Positions 19,601-27,469 are shown, counted from the stretch's first letter. The stretch: 64,000 nucleotides of DNA from an uncultured Bacteroidota bacterium (GCA_937901965.1 CALGSW010000002.1:124001-188000), one strand, 5' to 3'. Notes: generated by a model from the letters alone, not told the origin. Translations and numbers: made by a program.

Positions 19601-20839
19601 TTTGAAGGAATCTATTCAGTTGATGATCAGAGAATATGGTCTTTGAGAAATAAGCTTCGCACGAGACTTATTGAAAAAATAAAGGACACACTGTCAAATC
19701 CTGCTTCAACTGCTCATTACACACCGCAGCAGATTGTACAGATAAAGGAGAGTTTGAGAGATGATATACTAACTATTGGTTTTGCAAGAAGGTTTGCAAC
19801 ATACAAAAGGGCACACCTCCTCTTCACAGACATCACAAGACTTGAAAAGATAGTTAACAATCCTAAACAGCCCATACAGTTTATTTTTGCAGGAAAGGCG
19901 CACCCGGCAGATAAAGCTGGGCAGGATCTGATCAGGCACATTGTTGAAATCTCATTGATGCCTCAGTTTATTGGGAAGATAATTTTTGTTCCCGGGTATG
20001 ATATGACTATAGCTAAGAGACTGGTTCAGGGGGTTGATATCTGGATGAATACCCCTACAAGACCACTTGAGGCATCCGGTACAAGCGGAGAGAAGGCTGT
20101 TATGAATGGAGTAATGCACTTCTCCGTGCTGGACGGCTGGTGGGTTGAGGGTTACAAAGAGGGAGCAGGCTGGGCTCTTCCTATGGAGAAGACCTATGAA
20201 AACCAGAACTATCAGGATGAGCTGGATGCTGCAACAATATACAACATGCTTGAAAATGAGATAGCCCCTATTTTCTATGATACCGATAAGGAGAGCGGTG
20301 TTCCAAGATACTGGGTTAATATTATAAAAAATACAATTGCCAAAGTTGCCGGAAACTTCACTACAAACAGGATGATAACAGACTATGTGGAGCAGTATTA
20401 TAAACCACTGGCAAGAAGACACAAAAGAGTTGTAGCAAGGGATTACGAGTTTGCCAGAGAGATGGCATTCTGGAAAAGGAGAATGCGAACAGAATGGCCT
20501 CATATAGAGGTGAAAAGTATTATCAAACCTGATAATACGAGGGTTAACCTCTCAATAGGCAATGAGTATCATGCAGAGGTGATTCTCTCTTTGGGATCTC
20601 TCTCTCCAGATGAGGTGGGTGTAGAATTTGTTCTTGCAACATTTGATCAGACTCAAAAGAGGATGGTTATTGCCGAGAGACATGAATTTTCACCTGAAAA
20701 GGTTGAGGGAGGAGATGTAAGATATATCTGCAATATGCTCCCTGAGAAGGCTGGTGCATATAGTGTTGCAGTAAGAATGTTTGCAAAGCATAAGGAGCTT
20801 CCGCACAGACAGGATTTTGATTTAGTAAGATGGTTGTAG
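16601..20839 (+). CDS. Glycogen synthase (GT3) - alpha-glucan phosphorylase (GT35) fusion
   Basis: A 1412-residue fusion of opposing activities. Residues about 8-545 form a GT3 synthase of the animal/fungal GYS type (FEVSWEVCNKVGGIHTVI, PSYYEPWGYTPLES), which normally uses UDP-glucose. A linker follows. From about 590 (NLWWCWNEEAIELF, DUF3417-like) to the end is a GT35 phosphorylase of the short bacterial type (YSGGLGILAGDYLKESSD, HCNEGHAAF, THTPVPAGHDAF). Its pyridoxal-phosphate lysine is Lys 1165 in EASGTSGEKAVMNGVM. Both halves look complete, with no frameshift. The same protein would therefore build and phosphorolyse glycogen. Its last 10 bp overlap ribF. I recall similar fusions in other Bacteroidales, so this is probably inherited. 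Confidence 0.9.
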   Translation: MLEKKKMQPDYLFEVSWEVCNKVGGIHTVIATKAPYLSGIKEGNHIYIGPDVWRETALNPEFLEDPNLFRSWKVKAAEEGIRVRTGRWNITGNPVAILADFSPYITRKDEILTNFWKKFGLDSLTGHWDYIESALFGYAAGRAIESFVRYNLSPSHKIAAHFHEWMTGAGLLHIKECKLPVATIFTTHATTVGRSIAGNNLPLYDSTKWSHPDKTAGDLNVTAKHSLEKTASREAHIFTTVSDITAKECKHFLARDPDIVTPNGFDPGIAPDGEDLLRLRKESRLLLAKVAGAMTGRTISDDAMFVGTSGRYEFRNKGLDLFLDTMSLLRERNLEKEVLAFIFVPAGNNGPNRELITKMERGGDYKTNMTHILSEPEWDPVVNKVRELKLFNSPEERVTVLFIPTYLNGSDGVFNKKYYDLLSALDLTLFPSYYEPWGYTPLESLAYSVPTITTNLAGFGLWIKDHMKGGHPGVEVVERGDGNYYETSVKMANLISEMTADSPEERERRREGAKRASETALWKNLIDKYNKAYSMALDNISENNTGFVQTQDERDKLSFKVNVANSPNWSSIIINKQLPERIKALDVISKNLWWCWNEEAIELFKMVDLELWRASHGNPIMMLDSVTLSKARELETDSKFLRKLDSVYAQFNEYMAAKPDEKEATISYFSMEYGLDQSLKIYSGGLGILAGDYLKESSDKLVPITGVGLLYRYGYFTQKLSSLGDQVAEYEAQDFTKLPVSQVRDKDGNWLIVSVAMPGRVLKARLWRADVGRTHLYLLDTDFEDNTPEDRTITHHLYGGDLENRLKQEMLLGIGGIRALRMLGIETDVYHCNEGHAAFTGLERLREYINDKNLSYGEALEVVRASSLFTTHTPVPAGHDAFPEDLLRGYMSHYPSRLKISWEMMMSLGKIDPANHGEKFSMSNLACNLSQEVNGVSWLHGKVSRDILAPLWPGYLPEELHVGHVTNGVHYPTWTSSEWKQIHSEVFGDDFKSHNYNKSCFEGIYSVDDQRIWSLRNKLRTRLIEKIKDTLSNPASTAHYTPQQIVQIKESLRDDILTIGFARRFATYKRAHLLFTDITRLEKIVNNPKQPIQFIFAGKAHPADKAGQDLIRHIVEISLMPQFIGKIIFVPGYDMTIAKRLVQGVDIWMNTPTRPLEASGTSGEKAVMNGVMHFSVLDGWWVEGYKEGAGWALPMEKTYENQNYQDELDAATIYNMLENEIAPIFYDTDKESGVPRYWVNIIKNTIAKVAGNFTTNRMITDYVEQYYKPLARRHKRVVARDYEFAREMAFWKRRMRTEWPHIEVKSIIKPDNTRVNLSIGNEYHAEVILSLGSLSPDEVGVEFVLATFDQTQKRMVIAERHEFSPEKVEGGDVRYICNMLPEKAGAYSVAVRMFAKHKELPHRQDFDLVRWL

Positions 20840-21744
20840 CAGCTACAGGTTTTTTTGACGGAGTTCATAAAGGACACCGTGTTGTGATTGATAAAATGTG
20901 TGCTCTGGCAGCAGCTCAGGGTGACACCTCTGCTGTTATCACATTGTGGCCGCACCCAAGAACAGTTCTCCAGCAGGATGCCGCAAAATTCAGGCTGCTT
21001 AATTCACTTGAAGAGAAAGTTGCACTGCTTAAAAGCTACGGAATAAACGAAGTGTACACACTCCCTTTCGATAAAGAGTTTGCCTCACAGACTACCGATC
21101 AGTACTTCAGAGAGTATCTTATAAAAAGATTTAATGTTAGAACACTGGTAGTTGGTTATGATCACAGAGTTGGTAACGATATTAACCAGACTCAGGAACA
21201 GATGATGGAAATTGCCAGAGGGCTTGGTATAAATCCTGTTAGGGTGAACGAATACTCTGAAATTGAATCAGGCCTTGTGATAAGTTCAACAAAGATAAGA
21301 GAGATGCTTCAATCCGGAGAGATTGATACAGCAAACACGATGCTTGGATACAGATACGGGCTGGAGGGTGTTGTGGTGGAGGGAATGAAGATAGGTAGAG
21401 GTATAGGATTCCCTACGGCAAACATGAGGTTGTACGAACCATTAAAAGTGCTGCCTGCTGATGGAGTATATGCTGTATGGATAGAGACCTCAGGAAAGGT
21501 CTACAGAGGAATTACAAACATAGGAAGAAGGCCTACAGTTGGAATTAATAATGAGAGAACGATTGAGACTCATATTCTGGATTTTGACGAAGACATATAT
21601 GGATTGAGTATTAAGCTTGAGTTTGTAGCTAAAATGAGAGATGAGGTTGCATTCTCTTCCTTAGAGGAGCTAAAGGGTCAGCTACATAAAGACAGAGAAA
21701 ATTCGTACCTTTACCTTCAGGAGAGTAAAATAAAATTCAGGTAA
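20830..21744 (+). CDS. ribF: Bifunctional riboflavin kinase / FAD synthetase
   Basis: Converts riboflavin to FMN and then FAD. The N-terminal nucleotidyltransferase domain has TGFFDGVHKGHR (HxGH-type motif) and SSTKIREML. The C-terminal flavokinase domain has GRGIGFPTANM and the GVYAVWIE / NIGRRPT region. At 304 residues it lacks about 15 N-terminal residues seen in E. coli, but the first beta strand is present. The ATG overlaps the preceding gene by 10 bp, so translation is probably coupled to glycogen phosphorylase, an unexpected partner. Confidence 0.94.
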   Translation: MVVAATGFFDGVHKGHRVVIDKMCALAAAQGDTSAVITLWPHPRTVLQQDAAKFRLLNSLEEKVALLKSYGINEVYTLPFDKEFASQTTDQYFREYLIKRFNVRTLVVGYDHRVGNDINQTQEQMMEIARGLGINPVRVNEYSEIESGLVISSTKIREMLQSGEIDTANTMLGYRYGLEGVVVEGMKIGRGIGFPTANMRLYEPLKVLPADGVYAVWIETSGKVYRGITNIGRRPTVGINNERTIETHILDFDEDIYGLSIKLEFVAKMRDEVAFSSLEELKGQLHKDRENSYLYLQESKIKFR

Positions 21745-21745
21745 T

Positions 21746-22120
21746 ATGGATGCCAGTACAATATTATACATAGTTCTAGGGCTAGGTGCTCTGATACTCC
21801 AGGGATATATGGAGAAGAAAAAAAAGGAGCAGGCCAGAGAGAGACATCCGGAGGAGATTCATGAAGATTTTTATGAAGAACCTGTCAGACCAATTGATGC
21901 CCATTCTGAAAAAAGGATTGAGTACTCAATGATTGATATACCTGTATCTCAAGAATCTGTAGTGGAGGAGATTCCGGAAGAGGGAATTAGTTCATTCAGG
22001 CATGAGATAAATTCAGTTCAGGAAATTTCAGAAGAGAAAAGTGATGAGCACTCTTTTGTAATAGATCCCAGAAATCTTGTGCTTTATTCAGAAATAATGG
22101 CCCCTAAATTCAGGGAGTAA
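21746..22120 (+). CDS. Hypothetical membrane-anchored acidic protein
   Basis: A 124-residue protein with one N-terminal membrane segment (about residues 5-20, ILYIVLGLGALILQGYM), a strongly basic stretch (EKKKKEQARER) and then an acidic, low-complexity cytoplasmic tail. It is not recognised. It starts 1 nt after ribF and ends the plus-strand run that began with xseA. The topology (N-out, tail in) is inferred from the basic residues after the helix. Confidence 0.6.
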   Translation: MDASTILYIVLGLGALILQGYMEKKKKEQARERHPEEIHEDFYEEPVRPIDAHSEKRIEYSMIDIPVSQESVVEEIPEEGISSFRHEINSVQEISEEKSDEHSFVIDPRNLVLYSEIMAPKFRE

Positions 22121-22143
22121 TTTCATTTTTAAGTAAATTTTTT

Positions 22144-22151
22144 TATCTTTG
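22144..22151 (+). promoter_or_regulatory. -7 box for greA
   Basis: TATCTTTG is a perfect TAnnTTTG. The ATG of greA is 47 nt downstream. Transcription is expected to begin near 22157, right at the base of the hairpin described next. Confidence 0.55.
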
Positions 22152-22159
22152 TAACAAAG

Positions 22160-22185
22160 AGTCCAGTCCTGCTGGATTCTTTTTT
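22160..22185 (+). terminator. Hairpin plus T tract in the greA leader (terminator or attenuator)
   Basis: AGTCCAG (22160-22166) pairs with CTGGATT (22172-22178) around a TCCTG loop, with one G-T pair, and is followed by CTTTTTT. It lies after the likely greA transcription start and before its ATG. It can stop read-through from the ribF run and may also attenuate greA itself. Confidence 0.5.
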
Positions 22186-22198
22186 AATTTTTCAAGTT

Positions 22199-22672
22199 AT
22201 GTCAAAAATACATTATTTAACTTCAGAGGGGCTGGAGAAACTCAAGGCCGAGTTTCATCAGCTGGTGTCGGTGGAGAGGCCTGCCATATCAAGACAGATA
22301 GCAGAGGCCCGGGACAAAGGGGATCTATCTGAGAATGCAGAATACGATGCGGCAAAAGAGGCACAGGGACTTCTGGAGCTCAAGATTTCAAAACTTGAGG
22401 ATATGATTGCTAATGCCAGGATTATTGATGAGTCAAGAATAAATACAACCCATGTTCAGATTATGAACAAGGTAAGATTAAAAAATCTCTCAAATAATTC
22501 AGAGGTTGAATACACACTTGTTGGAGAGACAGAGGCAAACCTGAGGGAGGGAAAACTGGCTGCTGCAACACCCATCGGCAAATCACTAATAGGTAAGAGT
22601 AAGGGAGATATCGTTGAGGTAAATGTCCCTTCAGGTGTTATTAAATTCCAGATTTTAGAAATATCTAAATAA
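22199..22672 (+). CDS. greA: Transcription elongation factor GreA
   Basis: Rescues backtracked RNA polymerase by stimulating transcript cleavage through its coiled-coil tip. The 157 residues match the family. The N-terminal coiled coil has EARDKGDLSENAEYDAAKEAQ, including the acidic tip residues (D and E). The C-terminal FKBP-like domain has VGETEANLREGKLAAATPIG. It has its own promoter and is followed after 1 nt by a HIT-family gene, so the two form an operon. Confidence 0.96.
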   Translation: MSKIHYLTSEGLEKLKAEFHQLVSVERPAISRQIAEARDKGDLSENAEYDAAKEAQGLLELKISKLEDMIANARIIDESRINTTHVQIMNKVRLKNLSNNSEVEYTLVGETEANLREGKLAAATPIGKSLIGKSKGDIVEVNVPSGVIKFQILEISK

Positions 22673-22673
22673 G

Positions 22674-23072
22674 ATGCCATCAATATTTTCAAAAATTGCA
22701 TCCGGCGAAATACCTTCATTCAAGGTGGCTGAGGATAGGAATTACTATGCCTTCCTTGATATAAACCCACTCGCTGCAGGTCATGTACTGGTTATACCCA
22801 AAAAGGAGACTGACTACATCTTTGACATTGAAGAGGAGGAGTTAAAGGGGCTGTTTGCTTTTGCAAGTAAAGTTGCAAAGGGAATAAAAGAGGCTATTCC
22901 ATGCAAAAGAGTGGGAGTGGCCGTTATAGGTATGGAGGTACCCCACGCCCATATTCATCTCATCCCAATAAATTCAGAGTCTGATATGGATTTCAGAAAA
23001 CCCAAGCTTAAGCTGGAAAAGCAGGTAATGGAAAACACAGCAAACGCAATCTCATCTAAAATTCAACTTTGA
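22674..23072 (+). CDS. HIT-family nucleotide hydrolase (HinT-like)
   Basis: A 132-residue histidine-triad protein, probably a purine nucleoside phosphoramidase acting on AMP adducts. The triad HAHIHLIPI near residue 88 is intact, and the N-terminal SIFSKIASGEIPSFKV is typical. It follows greA by 1 nt. A lipoprotein gene starts 8 nt after its stop. The exact substrate cannot be told from sequence. Confidence 0.92.
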   Translation: MPSIFSKIASGEIPSFKVAEDRNYYAFLDINPLAAGHVLVIPKKETDYIFDIEEEELKGLFAFASKVAKGIKEAIPCKRVGVAVIGMEVPHAHIHLIPINSESDMDFRKPKLKLEKQVMENTANAISSKIQL

Positions 23073-23080
23073 CAACACTT

Positions 23081-24223
23081 ATGAGAAAACTTCTCTTTTT
23101 ATCATTTGCAGCTATTATTGCTGTCTCATGTAACTCAGACAAGGCAACCATAAAGGCAAAAATTGACGGTCTTAAAAATGGTGAACTTGTACTTAAGGTT
23201 CTTCGTCTTAACGCACAAAGCGTTGTAGATACAATTAAGACAGACGCAGAGGGTTCATTCATATACAGAGCCGGAAAATTGTCAGATATGCCTGAGTTTT
23301 ACTATCTCTACTACAAGGAGAGAAAGGTGGCCTCTTTGATACTTGAGGGTGGCGACAAGATATATTTAACAACAGATACTCTTGGTACAAGTGTCTCAGT
23401 GGAGGGCTCTCAGGAGAGCAGTCTTCTTAATGAACTTGAGAGAGATCTTGCAGAGAAGGACAGAGTATTTGAAGCCCTTCTTTCAGAGATGAATAATGCA
23501 ATTCAAAGTAAAAACACCATTTTGGCAGACTCATTGAATTACAAGTTGGGGTCTCTGTTTGTGAAGAATAAGCAGGATGCAATCAAACATCTTTATTTGA
23601 ATCCTAATTCCCTGACGAACGTATACCTTCTTTACTATAAGGTAGCCGGAGATCTTCCTCTCTTTGGCGATATGAGAGATATTTTACTTTACAGAAGAGT
23701 TTATGACTCTCTTAATGTAGTGTATCCGGGTTCTTCTTATCTGAATCCACTTCTTGATGAAATATCCGTGCGGGAAAAAAATGAATCCATTACATCAAAG
23801 CTTCTTGATGCATCAGAGGTTGGATTCCCCGATATAAAACTTCCGGATACAAAGTCTCAGACAAGAGTACTCTCTGAACTTTCTGGCAAACCACTTATTC
23901 TGGTGTTTTGGTCGGTTACAGATGTTAATCAGAAACTCTTCAACAGAGATCTGCTTGATTTGTACGATAAGTACTCTTCATCAGGCCTTGAGATTTATCA
24001 GGTTTGTGTTGATACAGACAAGACGGCATGGGCAAGAGCAGTTGAGGAGCAAGGTCTGCCGTGGATAAATGTTTGTGACGGACTGGGTTCATCTTCTCAG
24101 GCAGTTACTACATATAACATAGTTGAGGTTCCGTCAATCTTCGTGATAGATAAAAGTGGAACTATTGTAGCTAGAGATATCTTTGATTCTAAACTGGAAA
24201 AGGTTATAGCAGGGATCGTTTAG
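23081..24223 (+). CDS. TlpA/thioredoxin-fold lipoprotein without CXXC
   Basis: A 380-residue lipoprotein. The signal MRKLLFLSFAAIIAVSC ends at the lipobox Cys (residue 17), so it is membrane-anchored in the periplasm. A DUF4369-like N-terminal beta domain (about 20-110) and a helical middle precede an AhpC/TlpA-type thioredoxin fold (about 245-380). Where TlpA proteins carry WCxPC, this one reads FWSVTDVNQK, so both redox cysteines are missing. The rest of the fold (cis-Pro loop VEVPSIFVIDKSG) is kept. It is probably a binding or structural relative without thiol activity. The ATG at 23081 is preferred to a TTG at 23069. It overlaps convergent tsaB by 20 bp. Confidence 0.82.
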   Translation: MRKLLFLSFAAIIAVSCNSDKATIKAKIDGLKNGELVLKVLRLNAQSVVDTIKTDAEGSFIYRAGKLSDMPEFYYLYYKERKVASLILEGGDKIYLTTDTLGTSVSVEGSQESSLLNELERDLAEKDRVFEALLSEMNNAIQSKNTILADSLNYKLGSLFVKNKQDAIKHLYLNPNSLTNVYLLYYKVAGDLPLFGDMRDILLYRRVYDSLNVVYPGSSYLNPLLDEISVREKNESITSKLLDASEVGFPDIKLPDTKSQTRVLSELSGKPLILVFWSVTDVNQKLFNRDLLDLYDKYSSSGLEIYQVCVDTDKTAWARAVEEQGLPWINVCDGLGSSSQAVTTYNIVEVPSIFVIDKSGTIVARDIFDSKLEKVIAGIV

Positions 24224-24911
24224 ATACACCTGCAATAAAATCTTTTAGATAAAAAGGTTCGAAGTATGCCACATCGGCAAATTCGGACCTTTCATATTTC
24301 TCCATAGCAGGTGCTATCATCCCCCTTGCAGAGGCATATCCGTCAACAAAAATTGCATTTGGATGGCCTGCTATTGGTTTAAATTTGTCAGAGCCATCCC
24401 CGGTAAAAATAACTTTTCCTTCAGAGAGAATATCTGAATAACTCCCTTCAGTGAGTACATGTGCCTCTGTTCTGGTAAGCTGTTTATAGTTATGATCAAA
24501 AGTTGCAGTGTAGACCTCCATTCTGCGAGCATCAATCATGGGGACAATTTTATAAGGTATTTCCGGAGCTACACATTTTTCAAGAGCAAGCCTTGCAATC
24601 AATTCAAGGGAGCTTACGGCAATAAGCGGTAATGAGGCACCATAACAAATACCTTTTGCAACAGATACCCCTACTCTTAGCCCTGTGTAAGATCCCGGCC
24701 CTTCGCTAACCACAACGGCACTGCAATCTGAGATTTTAAGTTTTGCCTCATCAAGCACCTCCATTATAAAACCGGAAATAACCTTTGCATGAGCCTTGTG
24801 CTCCTTAATCTCTCTTTGAGCCGCAATCTCTCCGTTTACCCCAATCGCAACAGAGCATACCTCGGTGCTTGTCTCAATTAACAATAGATTGATACTTCTA
24901 TTTTTTGTCAT
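24204..24911 (-). CDS. tsaB: tRNA threonylcarbamoyladenosine biosynthesis protein TsaB
   Basis: Partner of TsaD and TsaE in making t6A37 on ANN-decoding tRNAs. The 235-residue ASKHA-fold protein has LLIETSTEVCSVAI and SEGPGSYTGLRVGVSVAKG, the family signatures. The start is the ATG at 24911; the frame extends to 25010 but those residues lie inside the adaptor gene. It overlaps the upstream adaptor gene by 14 bp and the convergent lipoprotein gene by 20 bp. It is a housekeeping gene at the end of the export operon. Confidence 0.92.
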   Translation of the reverse strand: MTKNRSINLLLIETSTEVCSVAIGVNGEIAAQREIKEHKAHAKVISGFIMEVLDEAKLKISDCSAVVVSEGPGSYTGLRVGVSVAKGICYGASLPLIAVSSLELIARLALEKCVAPEIPYKIVPMIDARRMEVYTATFDHNYKQLTRTEAHVLTEGSYSDILSEGKVIFTGDGSDKFKPIAGHPNAIFVDGYASARGMIAPAMEKYERSEFADVAYFEPFYLKDFIAGVSKRSLL

Positions 24912-26130
24912 TCCAGGTAACCTTTGATCCTGATTTGAGAGTTTTGCTAATAGCAGAGTATGGGCCTGACACAATTCTTTCACCCTCTTTAAGGCCGGAT
25001 ATGATTTCAATGTTTGTAATATCCTGGATTCCTGTCTTAACCTCCCTTACTTCAAGTGTTTTGTCCTCTTTAACTACAAATACCTGCTCAGCCAGCTCTT
25101 CGCTGTTCTTCTTGTTTGCAAGGGTGTCCTCATTAATATCCTTTCTGGTTGTAATGGTTTGTACCGGAATTGATATTATGTTATCTCTTCTGTCTGTCTG
25201 TATTGAAGCAGTTGCAGACATTCCGGGACGGAACGGATTGATCCCGTTTGCCGCAAGATCTGTATAGGACTCAGGCAGAATAAGAATCTTAACTTCAAAG
25301 TTTGTTACCTGCTCTATTGCTGACCCTATATTTTTGGCAGAATTCGCTATCTGTGTCACCAGACCGGTAAATTTTCTTCCCGGATAGGCATCTACCTCAA
25401 CCATTGCGGTATCTCTCTCCTGAATTCTTATAATATCATTTTCATTCACGTCAACAAGAACCTCCATCTGGTCAAAATTTGCAATTCTGAAAAGTTCAGT
25501 ACCTGCCATCTGACTTGTTCCCACTACTCTTTCACCCTTCTCTACATTCATTTTAGAGATTATTCCATCCATAGGGGCGTATATTGTAGTCTTAACCAAA
25601 TTATCCTGAGCCTCCTGAAGAGCAGCTGTGGCACTTTTTACATTAAACTCAGCAGCCTTTATCTGCTCCTTAGTTACATTGAATTGTGAGAGAGCATTTT
25701 CATAGTCAGCTTCAGAGATGGCTTTCTGTTCAAATAGTGTTTTATTTCTAAGGTAAGACTGTTCAATCTGACGGAACTGAGCAAGTTGTTGTGTAAGCTG
25801 AGCCTTCACAGAGTTAAGAGAGGCCTCAGCCCTGTCTTTCATAGAGATATAAATATCCTGCTTGATTTTAATGACCAGTTCGCCACGCTTAATCATATCG
25901 CCCTCTTTGAAGTTAAGCTCAACTATCTCACCGGAGACATCCGGAGATATTTTCACCTCAACAACAGGTTTTATCTTTCCATTAGCAGGAATTACCTCTG
26001 TAATACTCCCTTTGGCTACGACATGGGTTGTAATTTCAGTCCCCTTATTGCTGTTTTTTCTTCCAAAAATTACAAGCACAGCAATCAAAAGTACTGCTGC
26101 ACCGATTATCCATTTAAAACTCTTCTTCAT
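24898..26130 (-). CDS. HlyD/MacA-type periplasmic adaptor (membrane fusion protein)
   Basis: A 410-residue adaptor linking an inner-membrane transporter to TolC. It has an N-terminal membrane anchor (about 8-24), a lipoyl half (VVEVKISPDVSGEIVEL), a coiled-coil hairpin (about 85-165), a second lipoyl half (YAPMDGIISKMNVEKGERV), a beta barrel and a membrane-proximal domain. The build is closest to MacA-like adaptors. No macB gene follows; instead tolC, two leader-peptide genes and a C39 ABC exporter lie upstream on the same strand. This makes that exporter a plausible partner. It starts 2 nt after tolC. Confidence 0.88.
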   Translation of the reverse strand: MKKSFKWIIGAAVLLIAVLVIFGRKNSNKGTEITTHVVAKGSITEVIPANGKIKPVVEVKISPDVSGEIVELNFKEGDMIKRGELVIKIKQDIYISMKDRAEASLNSVKAQLTQQLAQFRQIEQSYLRNKTLFEQKAISEADYENALSQFNVTKEQIKAAEFNVKSATAALQEAQDNLVKTTIYAPMDGIISKMNVEKGERVVGTSQMAGTELFRIANFDQMEVLVDVNENDIIRIQERDTAMVEVDAYPGRKFTGLVTQIANSAKNIGSAIEQVTNFEVKILILPESYTDLAANGINPFRPGMSATASIQTDRRDNIISIPVQTITTRKDINEDTLANKKNSEELAEQVFVVKEDKTLEVREVKTGIQDITNIEIISGLKEGERIVSGPYSAISKTLKSGSKVTWNDKK

Positions 26131-26132
26131 CT

Positions 26133-27455
26133 TTATAAAGTTATGGGGTTCCCCTTGTAGAAATCAATTATTTTTTGTTGAAATATGAACTGATATTTAG
26201 CCTGCAGATAATCAGATTTGCTCCTGAAAAGGTTGTTCTTTGCAACAGTGTAATCTGTAGCGTTCAGAACTCCTACATCAAACTTCTGCTGAACATATCT
26301 GAAGGACTCCTCCATTGCCCTGACATTTCTTTCAGTTGCCTTAAAACGCGCAAAATATGAATCAGCATCATTTATAGCCTGCTGAATCTCTTTATATAAT
26401 ATTTGCTCTCTGCTTCTTGCCTCAAAATCTGAACTTGTAACTCCCAGTCTTGCATTTTTAATTGCAGTATTTGTTCTCCATGAGTTAAAGATGGGGATGC
26501 TCAGACTAAAAGACATTGAGGGATTTCTGTTTTCGTTAAACTGATCCATAAACTTCTCCTCCCGGCTATCTGCATAGTAAGATCCGTATCCGGCTCTGAA
26601 TGAGAGCGAAGGGTAGGCCTGTCCCTTTGCTATTGCAAGCTGAAGTTCCGAGTTCTTTTTGTTAAGCCTTGCTACCTCCATCTGAGGAAGATCCATTGAA
26701 GAACTGAAGAGCTCATCTGCGTTATCAGAAGTGTACTGACCCACCTTAAGGTTGTCTCCCGGTGATGAGACATCAAATGCACTCTCCCCGGGTAAATCAA
26801 GGAGTTGTTTAAGAGTAAGAAGTGCCCCTGAAACCTGATTCTGGGCATTAGTCTGCTGAACCTGCTCACTTGCCAGCTGTGCCTCAATCTCAAGAAGCGA
26901 ACTATATGCCTGACTCCCTGCTTCTACAAATTTTCTTGTGCGTTCTACCTGCTCGGCAGTACTTTCAAGGCTTGAATTTGCCGATTCAAGGATCTCCCTT
27001 GCAAGAAGTACCTGAAGATAGGCCCTGGCAATCTCAATTGAGATGTCATTTTTGATTCTCCCCACCTCTTGTCTGGCAATCTCTCTGAGAACACCTTTAC
27101 TTTTGAGTTCGTTATTCTTGACCATACCCTCAAAAAGTACCAGAGATGCGCTTGCAGATGCATTTGTACTTTGGCTTAATTTATTCTCAATAATCTGCAG
27201 GTCGTTCATATTAACGGAACGGCCCCAGTTCATACTATGGCTGAGGGAAGCGTTGAGGGAGGGCAAATAGTTCATTTTTGCCTGGAAAAGATTGTTTTCG
27301 CTCTGCTCAACGGCAAGCTCCTGTTGTTTGATTCTCAAGTTGTTGTCCCATGCATACTTTATGCACTCCTCAAGACTCCATAATTTCTGCTGTGCAGAGA
27401 TTACAGTAGGGATAAAAATGAGGATAAAAACGGGGAGTTTCAAAATACTTTTCAT
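26133..27455 (-). CDS. TolC-family outer-membrane efflux protein
   Basis: A 440-residue outer-membrane channel. It has a signal peptide (MKSILKLPVFILIFIPTVISAQ) and two repeated OEP domains rich in long helices (WSLEECIKYAWDNNLRIKQQ at the start, FDVGVLNATDYTVAKNNL near the end). The start is the ATG at 27455. A TAnnTTTG box lies just 6 nt upstream, so the mRNA may be nearly leaderless. Two possible roles are consistent with the neighbours: a general efflux channel with the MacA-like adaptor, or the exit duct for the peptides encoded just upstream. Confidence 0.92.
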   Translation of the reverse strand: MKSILKLPVFILIFIPTVISAQQKLWSLEECIKYAWDNNLRIKQQELAVEQSENNLFQAKMNYLPSLNASLSHSMNWGRSVNMNDLQIIENKLSQSTNASASASLVLFEGMVKNNELKSKGVLREIARQEVGRIKNDISIEIARAYLQVLLAREILESANSSLESTAEQVERTRKFVEAGSQAYSSLLEIEAQLASEQVQQTNAQNQVSGALLTLKQLLDLPGESAFDVSSPGDNLKVGQYTSDNADELFSSSMDLPQMEVARLNKKNSELQLAIAKGQAYPSLSFRAGYGSYYADSREEKFMDQFNENRNPSMSFSLSIPIFNSWRTNTAIKNARLGVTSSDFEARSREQILYKEIQQAINDADSYFARFKATERNVRAMEESFRYVQQKFDVGVLNATDYTVAKNNLFRSKSDYLQAKYQFIFQQKIIDFYKGNPITL

Positions 27456-27461
27456 AGAACA

Positions 27462-27469
27462 CAAAGGTA
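27462..27469 (-). promoter_or_regulatory. -7 box directly ahead of tolC
   Basis: On the minus strand TACCTTTG matches TAnnTTTG and ends 6 nt before the tolC ATG. A TTTG lies 15 nt upstream, shorter than the usual 19-21. It would let tolC and the adaptor be expressed apart from the peptide genes. Confidence 0.4.

Noticed and set aside
19952..20503. 183-residue frame antisense to the phosphorylase domain
   Set aside because: Shadow of a strongly coding region; no signal, no start site and no recognisable motif.
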